In this document: one piece after another, positions 19,097 through 27,539 of the stretch
Layout: each line of letters begins with the position of its first letter
Numbering within the stretch: the stretch's first letter is position 1
Source of the DNA: Sulfoacidibacillus ferrooxidans
Lineage (GTDB): Bacteria > Bacillota > Bacilli > Alicyclobacillales > SLC66
Direction: 5' to 3'
NCBI RefSeq assembly: GCF_022606465.1
Contig: NZ_JALBUF010000004.1
Coordinates: 1 to 64,000 of the forward strand
DNA length: 64,000 bases
The notes under the pieces: generated by a model
Databases searched by the model: none
Seen by the model: the letters and a program-made list of their open reading frames with translations, nothing else
Told to the model about the DNA's origin: nothing
Translations under genes and position numbers: made by a program

Positions 19097-20257
19097 GTGA
19101 TTTATTTGGATAATGCATCCTCTTCGTGGCCTAAGCCGCCTCAAGTAGCCTATGCAGTTGCATCGTGGATCGAACATAACGGAGCTAATGCTGGTCGTGG
19201 ATCACATCGTATGGCGCGAGAAGCAGAAACAATGATTGCTCAAACGAGAGATCAAGTAGGTAAATTATTTGGGATTCAAAATACGGATCAAATAATTTTA
19301 CTACAAAACATTACTGAAGCGATTAACTTAACTCTATTTGGCTTGTTAGAACCTGGTGATCATGTGTTGAGTGTGGGCCTTGTACATAATAGTGTACGGA
19401 GACCGTTAAATTATTTGGAACGCCAAGGTGTTCATGTAAGCTATGTGCAGTATGAACGGCAAAACTGGCGTAAAAAAATAAAAGATGAGTTAAATTCGAA
19501 CACTAAACTCGTTGTAATCACACATGCATCTAACGTGACTGGTGAAGTGCTTCCACTTGTCGAATTGAGTGAGATGATAAGTGTATACCGAAAACCAAAT
19601 CGCAAACCGTACATATTTGTTGATTCTGCTCAAACTGCTGGATTAGTACCTATTGATGTGAGACAAATGGGGATCGATATACTAGCTTTTACGGGGCATA
19701 AGAGTTTGTACGGTCCGCAAGGTACTGGTGGGTTATATCTCGCTCCTGATATTGTCTTGAAGCCGATTATAGTAGGCGGTGGTGGTGGTAACGCAGAGTC
19801 GCCTGATGCTCCACGCTATAGTCCGGATCGCTATGAGCCAGGCACGCGTAATTCGCCAGGAATTGCAGGATTAAGTGAAGGCATTAAATATGTTTTAGAT
19901 TGCAATCCTGAAAAATTGCTAATAAGTGAATTACAATTACTGGATCCTTTAATCGATCAATTAAGAACTATGGACGGCGTTCACATTTTGGGGGATCCTG
20001 CATGTGAATCACATGTACCAGTTGTAGCTTTTACTATGGATGGATTTTCTTCAGCGGAGTTGGGGTTGTTGTTAGATCGAAAATTTGATATTGCTGTTCG
20101 TTCTGGACTGCACTGTGCTCCTTATGCTCATGAACAACAGCATACTTTAAAGATGGGTGGAGCAGTACGAGTGAGTGTGGGAGCATTTACAACAGAGCAA
20201 GAAGTTGAAAAGTGTATAGTAGCTTTAAAACAGTTGCATTCTGAAACGAAAATGTAG
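19097..20257 (+). CDS. Cysteine desulfurase family protein (class V aminotransferase fold)
   Basis: This 386-aa PLP enzyme resembles cysteine desulfurases, which take sulfur from cysteine for Fe-S clusters or thio-modification. PLP lysine is Lys202 in FTGHKSLYGP, preceded by the usual His201. The candidate catalytic cysteine is Cys340 in RSGLHCAP. THASNVTGE and DSAQTAGL line the cofactor site. Start is GTG at 19097 behind AAAGGAGG. It resembles the short SufS-like paralogues of Bacillales rather than a suf-operon SufS, since no suf or isc gene is nearby. Substrate is therefore not certain. Confidence 0.85.
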   Translation: MIYLDNASSSWPKPPQVAYAVASWIEHNGANAGRGSHRMAREAETMIAQTRDQVGKLFGIQNTDQIILLQNITEAINLTLFGLLEPGDHVLSVGLVHNSVRRPLNYLERQGVHVSYVQYERQNWRKKIKDELNSNTKLVVITHASNVTGEVLPLVELSEMISVYRKPNRKPYIFVDSAQTAGLVPIDVRQMGIDILAFTGHKSLYGPQGTGGLYLAPDIVLKPIIVGGGGGNAESPDAPRYSPDRYEPGTRNSPGIAGLSEGIKYVLDCNPEKLLISELQLLDPLIDQLRTMDGVHILGDPACESHVPVVAFTMDGFSSAELGLLLDRKFDIAVRSGLHCAPYAHEQQHTLKMGGAVRVSVGAFTTEQEVEKCIVALKQLHSETKM

Positions 20258-20269
20258 GAGGAAGGACAG

Positions 20270-20995
20270 TTGTTTTTATTGGGGCCCATCGTTAATACGA
20301 TAGCCATTATGTTTGGAACATTTGTAGGTTTTAGACTACATGGAATTCCTGAACGCATGCGTACCACCGTTATACAAGGTATGGCACTATTTGTTATTAC
20401 ACTTGGCATTACAATGGCAATCTCTGCTCCGTCAGGGGATATCATTATTATTGTGTTGTCTGTAGTTCTAGGTGGTCTGCTCGGAGCATGGTGGGATATT
20501 GAAGGTGCTCTAAATCGTTTTGGTAATTTTGCTGAGAGTAAGTTCAAGGGTAAAGCCGGAGGATTATCAGAAGCATTTGTGTTTGCAACCTTGGTTTTTG
20601 GTGTAGGCTCGATGGCTGTGTTAGGTGCATTACAAAGTGGACTTAGTGGGAATAATACAATTCTCTATACAAAGAGCATTTTGGATGGATTCTCTGCAGC
20701 CATATTCACAAGTGTGATGGGACCAGGAGTAGGGTTAGCTGCAATTCCTATCTTGTTGTATGAAGGTGGCATAGCACTTATTGCTCATTTTTTAGGCGCC
20801 GGTATAAAAAATACGGTGATCATTACTGATGTAACGGCAGTAGGTGGACTTTTAATTATGGGTATCGGAGTGAATTTGTTAGAAATTAAGCATATTAAAG
20901 TGGCAAATCTTCTTCCAGCTATGATTGTCGTTGCAGGAGTAAGATGGATTGCACCGCACGTGAGCGTGCTGCTTTCTCCCTGGATTCACTTATGA
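20270..20995 (+). CDS. DUF554 family membrane protein
   Basis: The 241-aa protein has about six to seven hydrophobic segments and the DUF554 opening LGPIVNTIAIMFGTFVGFRL, plus FVFATLVFGVGSMAVLGALQSGL and SVMGPGVGLAAIPILLYEG. The family (YdfK/YqgA) is made of predicted transporters of unknown substrate. Start is TTG at 20270 with AGGAGG at 8-nt spacing. It follows the desulfurase by 12 nt, so the two are probably co-transcribed. Confidence 0.88.
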   Translation: MFLLGPIVNTIAIMFGTFVGFRLHGIPERMRTTVIQGMALFVITLGITMAISAPSGDIIIIVLSVVLGGLLGAWWDIEGALNRFGNFAESKFKGKAGGLSEAFVFATLVFGVGSMAVLGALQSGLSGNNTILYTKSILDGFSAAIFTSVMGPGVGLAAIPILLYEGGIALIAHFLGAGIKNTVIITDVTAVGGLLIMGIGVNLLEIKHIKVANLLPAMIVVAGVRWIAPHVSVLLSPWIHL

Positions 20996-21002
20996 AAGGA
21001 GC

Positions 21003-21512
21003 ATGTATAGATTGCTAAGTTCAATTAGTCTTAGTTTAAAAGATCAAGTATTTATTGGAGGAATCGTACTTGGTCTTATTCTTGCGATTATTGCACTTAT
21101 TGTGGCGCTAGTCGCTGGAGGAAGAGCGCGACGGCTACGCTCCCAGTATCGATCAATGATGAAAGGAGAAACGGGGAAAGACTTAGAATCATTGATTAAT
21201 CAATACAGTAATAAAATTATTGTTCTTGAACATGAGCTAGAACGTGTGACGAAATTATTGGAAAATCACGAAGAAAGATTAGTGAGAAAACTAGAAACAA
21301 CAAAAGTAGCGCGATACAATGCATTTGGTGAAAAGGGCAATGATTTAAGTTTTTCCGTTTCATTTTTAGATGAACGAGGAACGGGTACAGTAATGAGCAG
21401 CATTTTTGGTCGTGATGAGTCAAGAGTATATGCCAAGCCAATTAACGCAAGACAATCGACTTATACGCTGACCAATGAAGAGCAAGAGGTTATCTCCACA
21501 TCAAATACATAA
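21003..21512 (+). CDS. DUF4446 family membrane-anchored protein
   Basis: The 169-aa protein has one N-terminal membrane helix (about residues 15-40), a coiled-coil segment (SNKIIVLEHELERVTKLLENHEER split around 70-95) and a conserved domain with RYNAFGEKGNDLSFSVSFLDERGTG. This layout is DUF4446, common beside parAB in Firmicutes; function unknown. The ATG at 21003 is only 1 nt from AAAGGAG, so TTG at 21012 may be the real start. Confidence 0.85.
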   Translation: MYRLLSSISLSLKDQVFIGGIVLGLILAIIALIVALVAGGRARRLRSQYRSMMKGETGKDLESLINQYSNKIIVLEHELERVTKLLENHEERLVRKLETTKVARYNAFGEKGNDLSFSVSFLDERGTGTVMSSIFGRDESRVYAKPINARQSTYTLTNEEQEVISTSNT

Positions 21513-21539
21513 AAATAATTGTATGGTTGGTTGTACTAT

Positions 21540-21583
21540 GGTGACAGTCATTAGACCTGAAAAGGAATGACCGTCACCTTTGT
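21540..21583. terminator. Bidirectional hairpin between DUF4446 gene and yyaC
   Basis: GGTGACAGTCATT pairs with AATGACCGTCACC (one internal mismatch) around 13 nt in the gap between two convergent genes. Flanking T-rich sequence on the plus side (TTTGTTATTTATTT) supports termination of rightward transcripts; the same stem may serve yyaC. Confidence 0.8.
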
Positions 21584-22227
21584 TATTTATTTCGAAAAAA
21601 AGATGGGAGACGCGGTATAGATAAACGGCCTATAACATGAGCATCATCGGATTGAATAGGAAGCCTGAGACTAGAAGCATAGGAAAGCGCATCTGCAATA
21701 ACATTTGCCATACTAAAAACAATAGAAAGTCGAGTGTTTTGCAACACAAAGTACTCCATAAATCCACCCACATTGACAATTCCAGTAATGTGAACGTCCC
21801 CAACTGCAGGTAACTGTTTGTGTACTCCAGCGCCTGGTTGCAAAGAGCCGCGAGCAACTGTGATTTGACCAATATTGGCTACTTGACCAAGACAGGCATC
21901 AATAGCAACAATATAAGGCTGATCAATTGTGCGTTTAACAGTGGCAATCATCTCTTCTAAATTGACAGCATGAACTGGATGATCAAGTGTCCCATATAAA
22001 ACAAAGTCATGCGTGCGTTCGGATAATTCAGAACCCACTAAGGGACCAAGTGCATCGCCCGTAGAGCGATCTGTTCCTATACACATAATGACAACTGTAG
22101 ATTCGATTGGTCGTTCTGCAATCAGACGGGCAATGGATTCACCAAGTTGTGCCACAGCGTCCTGATGATTATATGAAATACGAAAAGAGTCTTTTTCTTT
22201 ATGGAGGTTTAGCAAACCAAAAGCCAC
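21583..22227 (-). CDS. yyaC: Spore protease YyaC family protein
   Basis: The protein matches the YyaC family (HybD/germination-protease-like fold), made during sporulation in Bacilli. Diagnostic segments are VIMCIGTDRSTGDALGPLVG, YGTLDHPVHAVNLEE, IVAIDACLG, and VGDVHITGIVNVGGFMEYFVLQNTRL. The Asp residues in GTDRSTGD and IDACLG are the expected catalytic or metal residues (inference from fold). The 5'-most GTG at 22227 overlaps the ribosome binding site GGGGAG; a TTG at 22215 has better spacing. Its presence is good evidence for an endospore former. Confidence 0.9.
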   Translation of the reverse strand: MAFGLLNLHKEKDSFRISYNHQDAVAQLGESIARLIAERPIESTVVIMCIGTDRSTGDALGPLVGSELSERTHDFVLYGTLDHPVHAVNLEEMIATVKRTIDQPYIVAIDACLGQVANIGQITVARGSLQPGAGVHKQLPAVGDVHITGIVNVGGFMEYFVLQNTRLSIVFSMANVIADALSYASSLRLPIQSDDAHVIGRLSIPRLPSFFRNK

Positions 22228-22332
22228 TCCCCTTTTAAAAGGTTAATAGTACAGTATGTGACCCTAAACCGGCAAAATATACCCACCAATTGCATAGAAT
22301 CAATGGAAGTAACAAGATAGGCAGGTATACAT

Positions 22333-22920
22333 ATGATTATTGATCTAACAGTATTCTCATTAATTGCATGGAGTGGTCTGTTGGGGTATATCGCTGGCTG
22401 GCGGCGGTTGCTGATTTATGTGTCAGTGGTCGGTGGAAGTGCATATCTTTTGACTGTAATTATTCCATGGTTACAATTTGTAACGTCTGATGCGATTATA
22501 CAGACAGAGTATTTGCATTGGTTAAATCGAATGTTAGAACCCGTTGTGCCTGTATTTAGGTTTCATGGTGTGAATAAAGGGGTGACCAATGTTTTTGCAA
22601 GTGCGCATATTATACCAACATTGCGTGAGTGGTATCGGCAATTACTATTATTAGGAACAGTCATTGTTGCGTTGCTAGGCCTTCTCATAGGAGTTCGTGC
22701 GATAGATAGTATTTGGTCAAATGAGTTAAGTAAAGAACAAATGACCTTATTAGGAGGTGTGTTTGGGGTTGTTACGGGAGTGTATATAGCCATCGTAGTA
22801 TTTAACAATGTAAGTGTACTTGCATTTTCTCATAGTCAAATGGATATGAACATTTGGTTCTATCATTCTCTTTTTGTTCATGCGTGGACGCATATTCGAC
22901 TGCATGGTATAGTCAGTTAA
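22333..22920 (+). CDS. CvpA-like integral membrane protein
   Basis: The 195-aa protein has four predicted membrane segments (about 5-25, 28-48, 105-125, 140-160) and the general CvpA layout (early IAWSGLLGYIAGWRR, later GGVFGVVTGVYIAIVV). CvpA proteins relate to colicin V production and purine supply, but this assignment is weak and the function is unknown. It fills the slot occupied by yyaD in B. subtilis but is not obviously homologous to YyaD. Confidence 0.6.
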   Translation: MIIDLTVFSLIAWSGLLGYIAGWRRLLIYVSVVGGSAYLLTVIIPWLQFVTSDAIIQTEYLHWLNRMLEPVVPVFRFHGVNKGVTNVFASAHIIPTLREWYRQLLLLGTVIVALLGLLIGVRAIDSIWSNELSKEQMTLLGGVFGVVTGVYIAIVVFNNVSVLAFSHSQMDMNIWFYHSLFVHAWTHIRLHGIVS

Positions 22921-22953
22921 ATACTATGCATTTGTAGCGGAGGAAAAATTGCA

Positions 22954-23163
22954 GTGGAAAAACAGTATTCATTAAAAGATCTTGTGACCATGAAAAAACC
23001 GCACCCTTGTGGAACAAATGAGTGGCAGATTATTCGTATGGGCATGGATATTCGATTGAAATGCACTCACTGTGGGCGAAGCGTTTTGCTTACTAGAAGA
23101 GAATTCGAACGATCTTTGAAAAAGGTTGTGGGATCGGTGGATGAAAACGATGAGAGTCAGTAA
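22954..23163 (+). CDS. yyzM: DUF951 family protein (YyzM)
   Basis: This 69-aa protein has the DUF951 pattern: LKDLVTMKKPHPCGTNEWQIIRMGMDIRLKC (in pieces: KKPHPCGTNEW, RMGMDIRLKC) then THCGRSVLLTRREFE. The CGTNEW cysteine with the C-x2-C pair suggests a small zinc-binding fold. It lies between the membrane gene and the yyaE-like gene exactly as in B. subtilis. GTG start at 22954 behind GGAGG. Its 3' end overlaps yyaE. Confidence 0.92.
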   Translation: MEKQYSLKDLVTMKKPHPCGTNEWQIIRMGMDIRLKCTHCGRSVLLTRREFERSLKKVVGSVDENDESQ

Positions 23164-25183
23164 AACTGCTTGTCCAATGGATTGCTATGATAGTTGTTCC
23201 ATGATAGCAAGAGTAGATGATCAAGGTCATGTATCTTCTATAGAGGGAAATTCGGAGCATCCCATGACACAGGGACGCTTATGTGGAAAAGGATATAAGT
23301 TATTGGAGCGACACCACAGTCAGGAACGCATGTTATGGCCGATGAAAAAAGTGAATGGACAATGGCAACGTATAGATTGGGATATAGCTTTGCAAGAGAT
23401 TGCGAAGGAAGTTGAAATGTCTATTGCGCAATATGGGCCACTCTCAATTATGCATTCATATGACTACGGATCTAGTGGCATATTAAAATTGGCTACCGAT
23501 CGTTTTTTTAATATGCTAGGTGGGTATACAGATGTGGTTGGGAGCTTATGTTGGGAAGCTGGCCTTACAGCACAAGAATACGATTTTGGGCAGCCAAAAA
23601 GTAATGATCCTACTGACATAGCAGAGCATTCAAAGCACATTGTGATATGGGGCCGCAATGTAAGTGTGACAAATATGCATATGGTGAAATACATTCGAGA
23701 AGCTCAAAAACGCCAAGCGACGGTTACAGTCATCAATCCGCTAAAGACGGATATGGATGCACAAGCAGATCTGATCGTTCAACCGAAACCAGGAACAGAC
23801 GGAATTTTAGCGTTAGCTATATGTAATGAAATCATTGCTAACGATCGATATGATCATATATTTGTTGACAAGCACGTGTTGGGATTTGATGCGTTTAAGC
23901 TGCACGTACAAGCATATGATGTATCATTAGCAGCACATATTTGTGGTGTGAAGGAAGAACAAATAATACAATTGGCAAATTTATATTCAGATGGACCGAC
24001 AAGTACATTGCTAGGCATTGGTATGCAACGCTATAAAAATGGGGGTAATACAATTAGGGCAATCGATGCTCTAGCGGCTATTAGTGGCAACGTAGGGGTG
24101 GCTGGTGGCGGTGTTAATTATGCACATCGGGAAATGTCCGCTTTTGTAGATTGGCATACTTTAATGGGGCGTAGCCATAACGCTTCAAGACGTGAATTTT
24201 CTCGTGTTACTCAGGCAAATGAGATACTAGAAGCAGATCCGCCTGTAGATGTGCTCTTTATTTCACGAACAAATTTGGTGACACAAGTACCGAATGCGTC
24301 ATTGACACGGAGAGCATTACGGAATGTGCGAGTCAAGGTACTTATCGATTCTTATTTGACTCAAACAGCAGATGAGGCAGATTACTTTCTGCCTGTTACA
24401 ACTGTTTTTGAAGAAGAAGATGTCATGCTCATTTCAATGTGGAGTTCTTATCTTACCTATGCAAATCAGGTTGTACAGCCAAGAGGTCAGGCGCGACCTG
24501 ACTGGATGATTTTTAGAGATTTAGCGCGCGAATTACACTTGCCTAAGGATCTAGAGATTTCACCAGAAGTACTGCTTGAAGAAGTATTTCAACCGTTGCA
24601 TAAGCATGGAATGTCTTTGAAAGCATGTAAAGAAGAAGGTTTTCTAAGGCTGCCAATCGATCCTGTTGCGTATCGCGATAGAGTTTTTAAAACACCTTCG
24701 GGTAAGGTTGAATTGTATTCAGAGCTAGCTGTAGCACATGGTCAATCAGCCTTAGCAAGCCCAGGTAGTACTAGACTATATGATTCTGCTGATTATCCCT
24801 ATGCCTTACTCACAGTGCATCCACGTAGACAGGAAAATTCACAGGCTCCCGTAAGCCATGTACCACGCAAGAATCCGCCTATAGAAATCTCACCACAATT
24901 GGCCATCGATCTTGGGCTAGTTGAGTTGGATCTTGTACTCATAGAGACAAACATTGGACAGCTTATATGCGAGGTGAAAATCACAGAGGGAATGCGTATG
25001 GATGTGGTTAAGCTTGAACAGGGTTGGACATACGAAGATCAAAATGTCAATATGTTGATTGCAGCAGAGGTTTCTGACCTGGGTAGAGGCAGCGCACAAT
25101 ATGATACGAAGTGTAGATTGAAAAAAGTGTCCGTTAAAGTGGATGAGCATGATGATGACAAAATCGGGAACGCTATCTTGTGA
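23150..25183 (+). CDS. yyaE: Molybdopterin-dependent oxidoreductase (YyaE-like)
   Basis: This is a bis-MGD molybdoenzyme of the DMSO-reductase superfamily. From the ATG at 23150 it has 677 aa with an N-terminal [4Fe-4S] site Cys8, Cys12, Cys16 and Cys45 (CPMDCYDSCS...GRLCGKG). The central part has GSLCWEAG and IVIWGRNVSVTNMH, and the C-terminal cap has LLTVHPRRQENSQAP. No partner electron-transfer subunit is next to it, so it is likely a soluble cytoplasmic enzyme; the substrate is not deducible. The same gene occurs between yyzM and ychF in B. subtilis. It overlaps the end of the DUF951 gene by 14 nt. Confidence 0.88.
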   Translation: MRVSKTACPMDCYDSCSMIARVDDQGHVSSIEGNSEHPMTQGRLCGKGYKLLERHHSQERMLWPMKKVNGQWQRIDWDIALQEIAKEVEMSIAQYGPLSIMHSYDYGSSGILKLATDRFFNMLGGYTDVVGSLCWEAGLTAQEYDFGQPKSNDPTDIAEHSKHIVIWGRNVSVTNMHMVKYIREAQKRQATVTVINPLKTDMDAQADLIVQPKPGTDGILALAICNEIIANDRYDHIFVDKHVLGFDAFKLHVQAYDVSLAAHICGVKEEQIIQLANLYSDGPTSTLLGIGMQRYKNGGNTIRAIDALAAISGNVGVAGGGVNYAHREMSAFVDWHTLMGRSHNASRREFSRVTQANEILEADPPVDVLFISRTNLVTQVPNASLTRRALRNVRVKVLIDSYLTQTADEADYFLPVTTVFEEEDVMLISMWSSYLTYANQVVQPRGQARPDWMIFRDLARELHLPKDLEISPEVLLEEVFQPLHKHGMSLKACKEEGFLRLPIDPVAYRDRVFKTPSGKVELYSELAVAHGQSALASPGSTRLYDSADYPYALLTVHPRRQENSQAPVSHVPRKNPPIEISPQLAIDLGLVELDLVLIETNIGQLICEVKITEGMRMDVVKLEQGWTYEDQNVNMLIAAEVSDLGRGSAQYDTKCRLKKVSVKVDEHDDDKIGNAIL

Positions 25184-25213
25184 GGAAAGTATATCACAAA
25201 AGGTGTGATTTCA

Positions 25214-25444
25214 TTGGGCGATAAGATCGTCGGTGTAAGGAAAAATCAACTTGGTGAAATATCTATGGTAAAGTTAAATAACGGGAAGATTGTAACGTTA
25301 GACGAAGTTCGACAGATGGCCAGTGATGGTTTTATAGATTCACTATCAGAGATTGATGAGCATGGCAATTGGACAATTGACCAAAGTTATGGAGATGCTA
25401 CACCTCAGTCAGGAAATAACTTGGATTTATTGCCAGGATTTTAG
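25214..25444 (+). CDS. DUF3892-like small protein
   Basis: This roughly 76-aa protein has KIVGVRKNQLGEISMVKLNNGKIVTLDEVRQMASDG, read as IVGVRKNQLGEI and LNNGKIVTLDEV, which is the DUF3892 pattern of short Bacillales proteins. The tail (DATPQSGNNLDLLPGF) is polar. The TTG at 25214 lies 8 nt from AGGTG; a GTG at 25205 overlaps that site. Function unknown. Confidence 0.7.
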   Translation: MGDKIVGVRKNQLGEISMVKLNNGKIVTLDEVRQMASDGFIDSLSEIDEHGNWTIDQSYGDATPQSGNNLDLLPGF

Positions 25445-25531
25445 TGGTGCCAGGATGTTAATAGTCAATGAAACGAATTTCTTTTTGGGGAATGGTCAGA
25501 TGATCTGCGTATGTGTATACGTAATATAAAG

Positions 25532-25578
25532 CATACTAGCGACTGGGCGCGTAAGAAAAGAGCCCAGTCGCTAGTATG
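25532..25578. repeat. Perfect 17-bp inverted repeat (large hairpin)
   Basis: CATACTAGCGACTGGGC (25532-25548) and GCCCAGTCGCTAGTATG (25562-25578) are exact reverse complements around a 13-nt loop. It lies about 90 nt after the DUF3892-like gene. There is no T-run on either side, so it is not a classical intrinsic terminator; it may act as a transcript end, RNase barrier or protein site. Confidence 0.8.
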
Positions 25579-25749
25579 TCTACTTGCTAGTGGGATAGAT
25601 AAAGCTTATTCTAATTGAAGTATGTCTAAATGAAAGATCAAATGATCTTAGTTGAAGATCACGGAAACCGAATGACGTAAATGACATATATGAGATGGTA
25701 TCATGAGTAAACGATAGTTGTTATTAGAATGAATCAAAGTGTTTCCGAT
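25579..25749. other. Intergenic stretch without a gene
   Basis: Between the 17-bp hairpin and the small arginine-rich ORF I see no supported gene or RNA, only AT-rich sequence with several short direct repeats (GATCA/GATCTT). Confidence 0.4.
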
Positions 25750-25812
25750 TTAGGCGAGTATATTGCGGGACTTTCGAATTCTGTCGCGAAGTGCTCTCCA
25801 ACGTCTGCGCAT
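25750..25812 (-). CDS. 20-aa arginine-rich peptide
   Basis: On the minus strand AAGGAGGT (25826-25819) is followed after 6 nt by an ATG and a short frame: MRRRWRALRDRIRKSRNILA, then TAA. The product would have eight arginines and one lysine in 20 residues and could form an amphipathic helix. The perfect Shine-Dalgarno and spacing are the evidence; nothing in the neighbourhood is known to need it. It sits in the gap before ychF, divergent from it. I recognise no family. Confidence 0.5.
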   Translation of the reverse strand: MRRRWRALRDRIRKSRNILA

Positions 25813-25944
25813 AAATGAACCTCCTTTTTATACGGGTGTAAGTAGTTTGGCATAAAGCACAGCTGCTTATCCAATATTATGCGTGATTTGTACAACTCAT
25901 TATGGTGCTTAAAAAATAAATGAGTAATATAAGGAGTGAAGTTA

Positions 25945-27042
25945 ATGCCGTTAAAGGCAGGTATTGTGGGTCTTCCTAATGTGGGTAAATCAACTTTATT
26001 TAATGCAATTACAAAAGCTGGAGCAGAAGCAGCCAATTATCCTTTTTGCACGATTGAACCGAATGTTGGTGTTGTAGAAGTGCCGGATGTAAGACTGAAA
26101 GGATTATCAGATATTGTCCATCCTGCTAAAATTGTTCCCACCACATTTGAGTTTGTGGATATTGCTGGATTAGTGAAGGGAGCAAGTAAAGGGGAGGGAT
26201 TAGGGAACCAATTCCTTGCACATATTCGTGAAGTGGATGCAATTGTGCATGTTGTTCGGTGTTTTACTGATGATGACATCACACATGTAGAGGGTAAGAT
26301 TGATCCACTTTCAGATATAGAAACCATTGATTTAGAGCTCATATTTGCCGATATGGATTCAGTGAATCGAAGATTGGATCGGCAACGCAAACAATCAAAA
26401 AATGGTGACGCAAAGATACGAGAAGAAGTAGGTGTATTAGAATTTATTTTACAAGCATTAGAAGAAGGAACGCCTCTTCGCCGTTTAGAGTTAAGTAATG
26501 AACAGAATGAATTTCTAAAAGATTTACATTTACTTACTCAAAAACCTGTTTTATATGCAGCCAATGTAGCAGAGGCTGAAGTTGCACAGATGGATCAGCC
26601 CCTTGTTACAAAAGTGCAGGCATTGGCAGCAACAGAAGGTGCTCAAGTGGTAATGATTAGTGCAAAAGTGGAGGCCGAGATAGCCGAGCTTGGTGACGAA
26701 GATCGGGAATTATTTTTAGAAGAACTTGGTTTGATAGATTCGGGATTAGATCGGCTCATTAGAGCTTCCTATGATTTGCTCGGATTAATCACCTATTTTA
26801 CGGCAGGAGTGCAGGAAGTTAGAGCTTGGACGATTCGCAAAGGAACGAAGGCACCGCAAGCAGCAGGTGTCATTCATTCTGATTTTGAACGAGGGTTTAT
26901 ACGTGCAGAGGTCATTGGTTATGAAGATTTTGTAAGAGCAGGGTCACTTGCGAATGTTAGAGAAGCTGGTAAGCTTCGCTTAGAAGGTAAGGAGTATGTT
27001 GTAGGTGATGGTGATGTCATGCACTTCCGATTTAACGTGTAG
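25945..27042 (+). CDS. ychF: Redox-regulated ATPase YchF (Obg family)
   Basis: YchF/EngD is a ribosome-associated P-loop NTPase that prefers ATP. From the ATG at 25945 it has 365 aa with G1 GLPNVGKST at 9-17, DIAGLVKGASKGEGLGNQFL, and the C-terminal TGS domain (LGLITYFTAGVQEVRAWTI; GFIRAEVIGYEDF). The upstream GTG at 25936 lies within the ribosome binding region. The position before rpsF is conserved in Bacillales. Confidence 0.97.
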   Translation: MPLKAGIVGLPNVGKSTLFNAITKAGAEAANYPFCTIEPNVGVVEVPDVRLKGLSDIVHPAKIVPTTFEFVDIAGLVKGASKGEGLGNQFLAHIREVDAIVHVVRCFTDDDITHVEGKIDPLSDIETIDLELIFADMDSVNRRLDRQRKQSKNGDAKIREEVGVLEFILQALEEGTPLRRLELSNEQNEFLKDLHLLTQKPVLYAANVAEAEVAQMDQPLVTKVQALAATEGAQVVMISAKVEAEIAELGDEDRELFLEELGLIDSGLDRLIRASYDLLGLITYFTAGVQEVRAWTIRKGTKAPQAAGVIHSDFERGFIRAEVIGYEDFVRAGSLANVREAGKLRLEGKEYVVGDGDVMHFRFNV

Positions 27043-27103
27043 AATGAACTAGGTTTTATTATTCTTGGGATGGCAGGACATGTATAGCATTGCATAAAGA
27101 TCT

Positions 27104-27206
27104 GTGGTATAATTATCTGATGTGAGAACTTTTGTTCCGCAAATGTATATGTAGACGGGACAACCTGCCGTCCTTGCTCCGTAATAGGGGCCTTATGTCC
27201 ATAAGG
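27104..27206 (+). promoter_or_regulatory. rpsF operon promoter and structured leader
   Basis: An extended -10 (TGGTATAAT; TATAAT at 27108-27113) starts a leader of about 100 nt. The leader has a hairpin GACGG...CCGTC (about 27153-27175) and a second one, CCTTAT-GTCC-ATAAGG at 27191-27206, whose right arm includes the first bases of the rpsF ribosome binding site AAGGAGGTG. Such a stem could limit ribosome access. S6:S18 autoregulatory leaders are known for this operon, but I cannot confirm that the consensus is met. Confidence 0.65.
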
Positions 27207-27217
27207 AGGTGAATGAT

Positions 27218-27505
27218 ATGCGCCAATATGAAACGCTTTATATTCTTCGTCCAGATATGGAAACGGAGAAAACTCAAGAATTAGTAGAGCGCTTTAAGGG
27301 CGTGGTAACAAATCACGAAGGAGAACTCGGAGAAGTAAATGAGTGGGGAAAACGCCGACTTGCTTATGAAATCGATGATTTTCGTGAAGGTTACTATGTG
27401 CTTATGAAGTATCAAGCGGCTACTGATTTTACAAAAGAATTAGAACGCTTATTTAAGATAAGCGATGACGTAATAAGATATATGACGCTTCGCATCGAAG
27501 AGTAG
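27218..27505 (+). CDS. rpsF: 30S ribosomal protein S6
   Basis: S6 is a small-subunit protein that binds next to S18. From the ATG at 27218 (MRQYETLYILRPDMETEK) it has 95 aa with EWGKRRLAYEIDDFREGYYVLM, shown here in parts as WGKRRLAYEI and EGYYVLMKY. An in-frame GTG at 27209 overlaps the Shine-Dalgarno. It heads the rpsF-ssb-rpsR operon. Confidence 0.97.
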   Translation: MRQYETLYILRPDMETEKTQELVERFKGVVTNHEGELGEVNEWGKRRLAYEIDDFREGYYVLMKYQAATDFTKELERLFKISDDVIRYMTLRIEE

Positions 27506-27539
27506 TTTGTAGTTCGAGGGCATACGGGGGGGTCGCTCG

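Noticed and set aside
23126-23149. Upstream TTG start for the molybdoenzyme
   Set aside because: The first eight codons lie inside the DUF951 gene and add nothing conserved; ATG at 23150 fits the family start before CPMDC.
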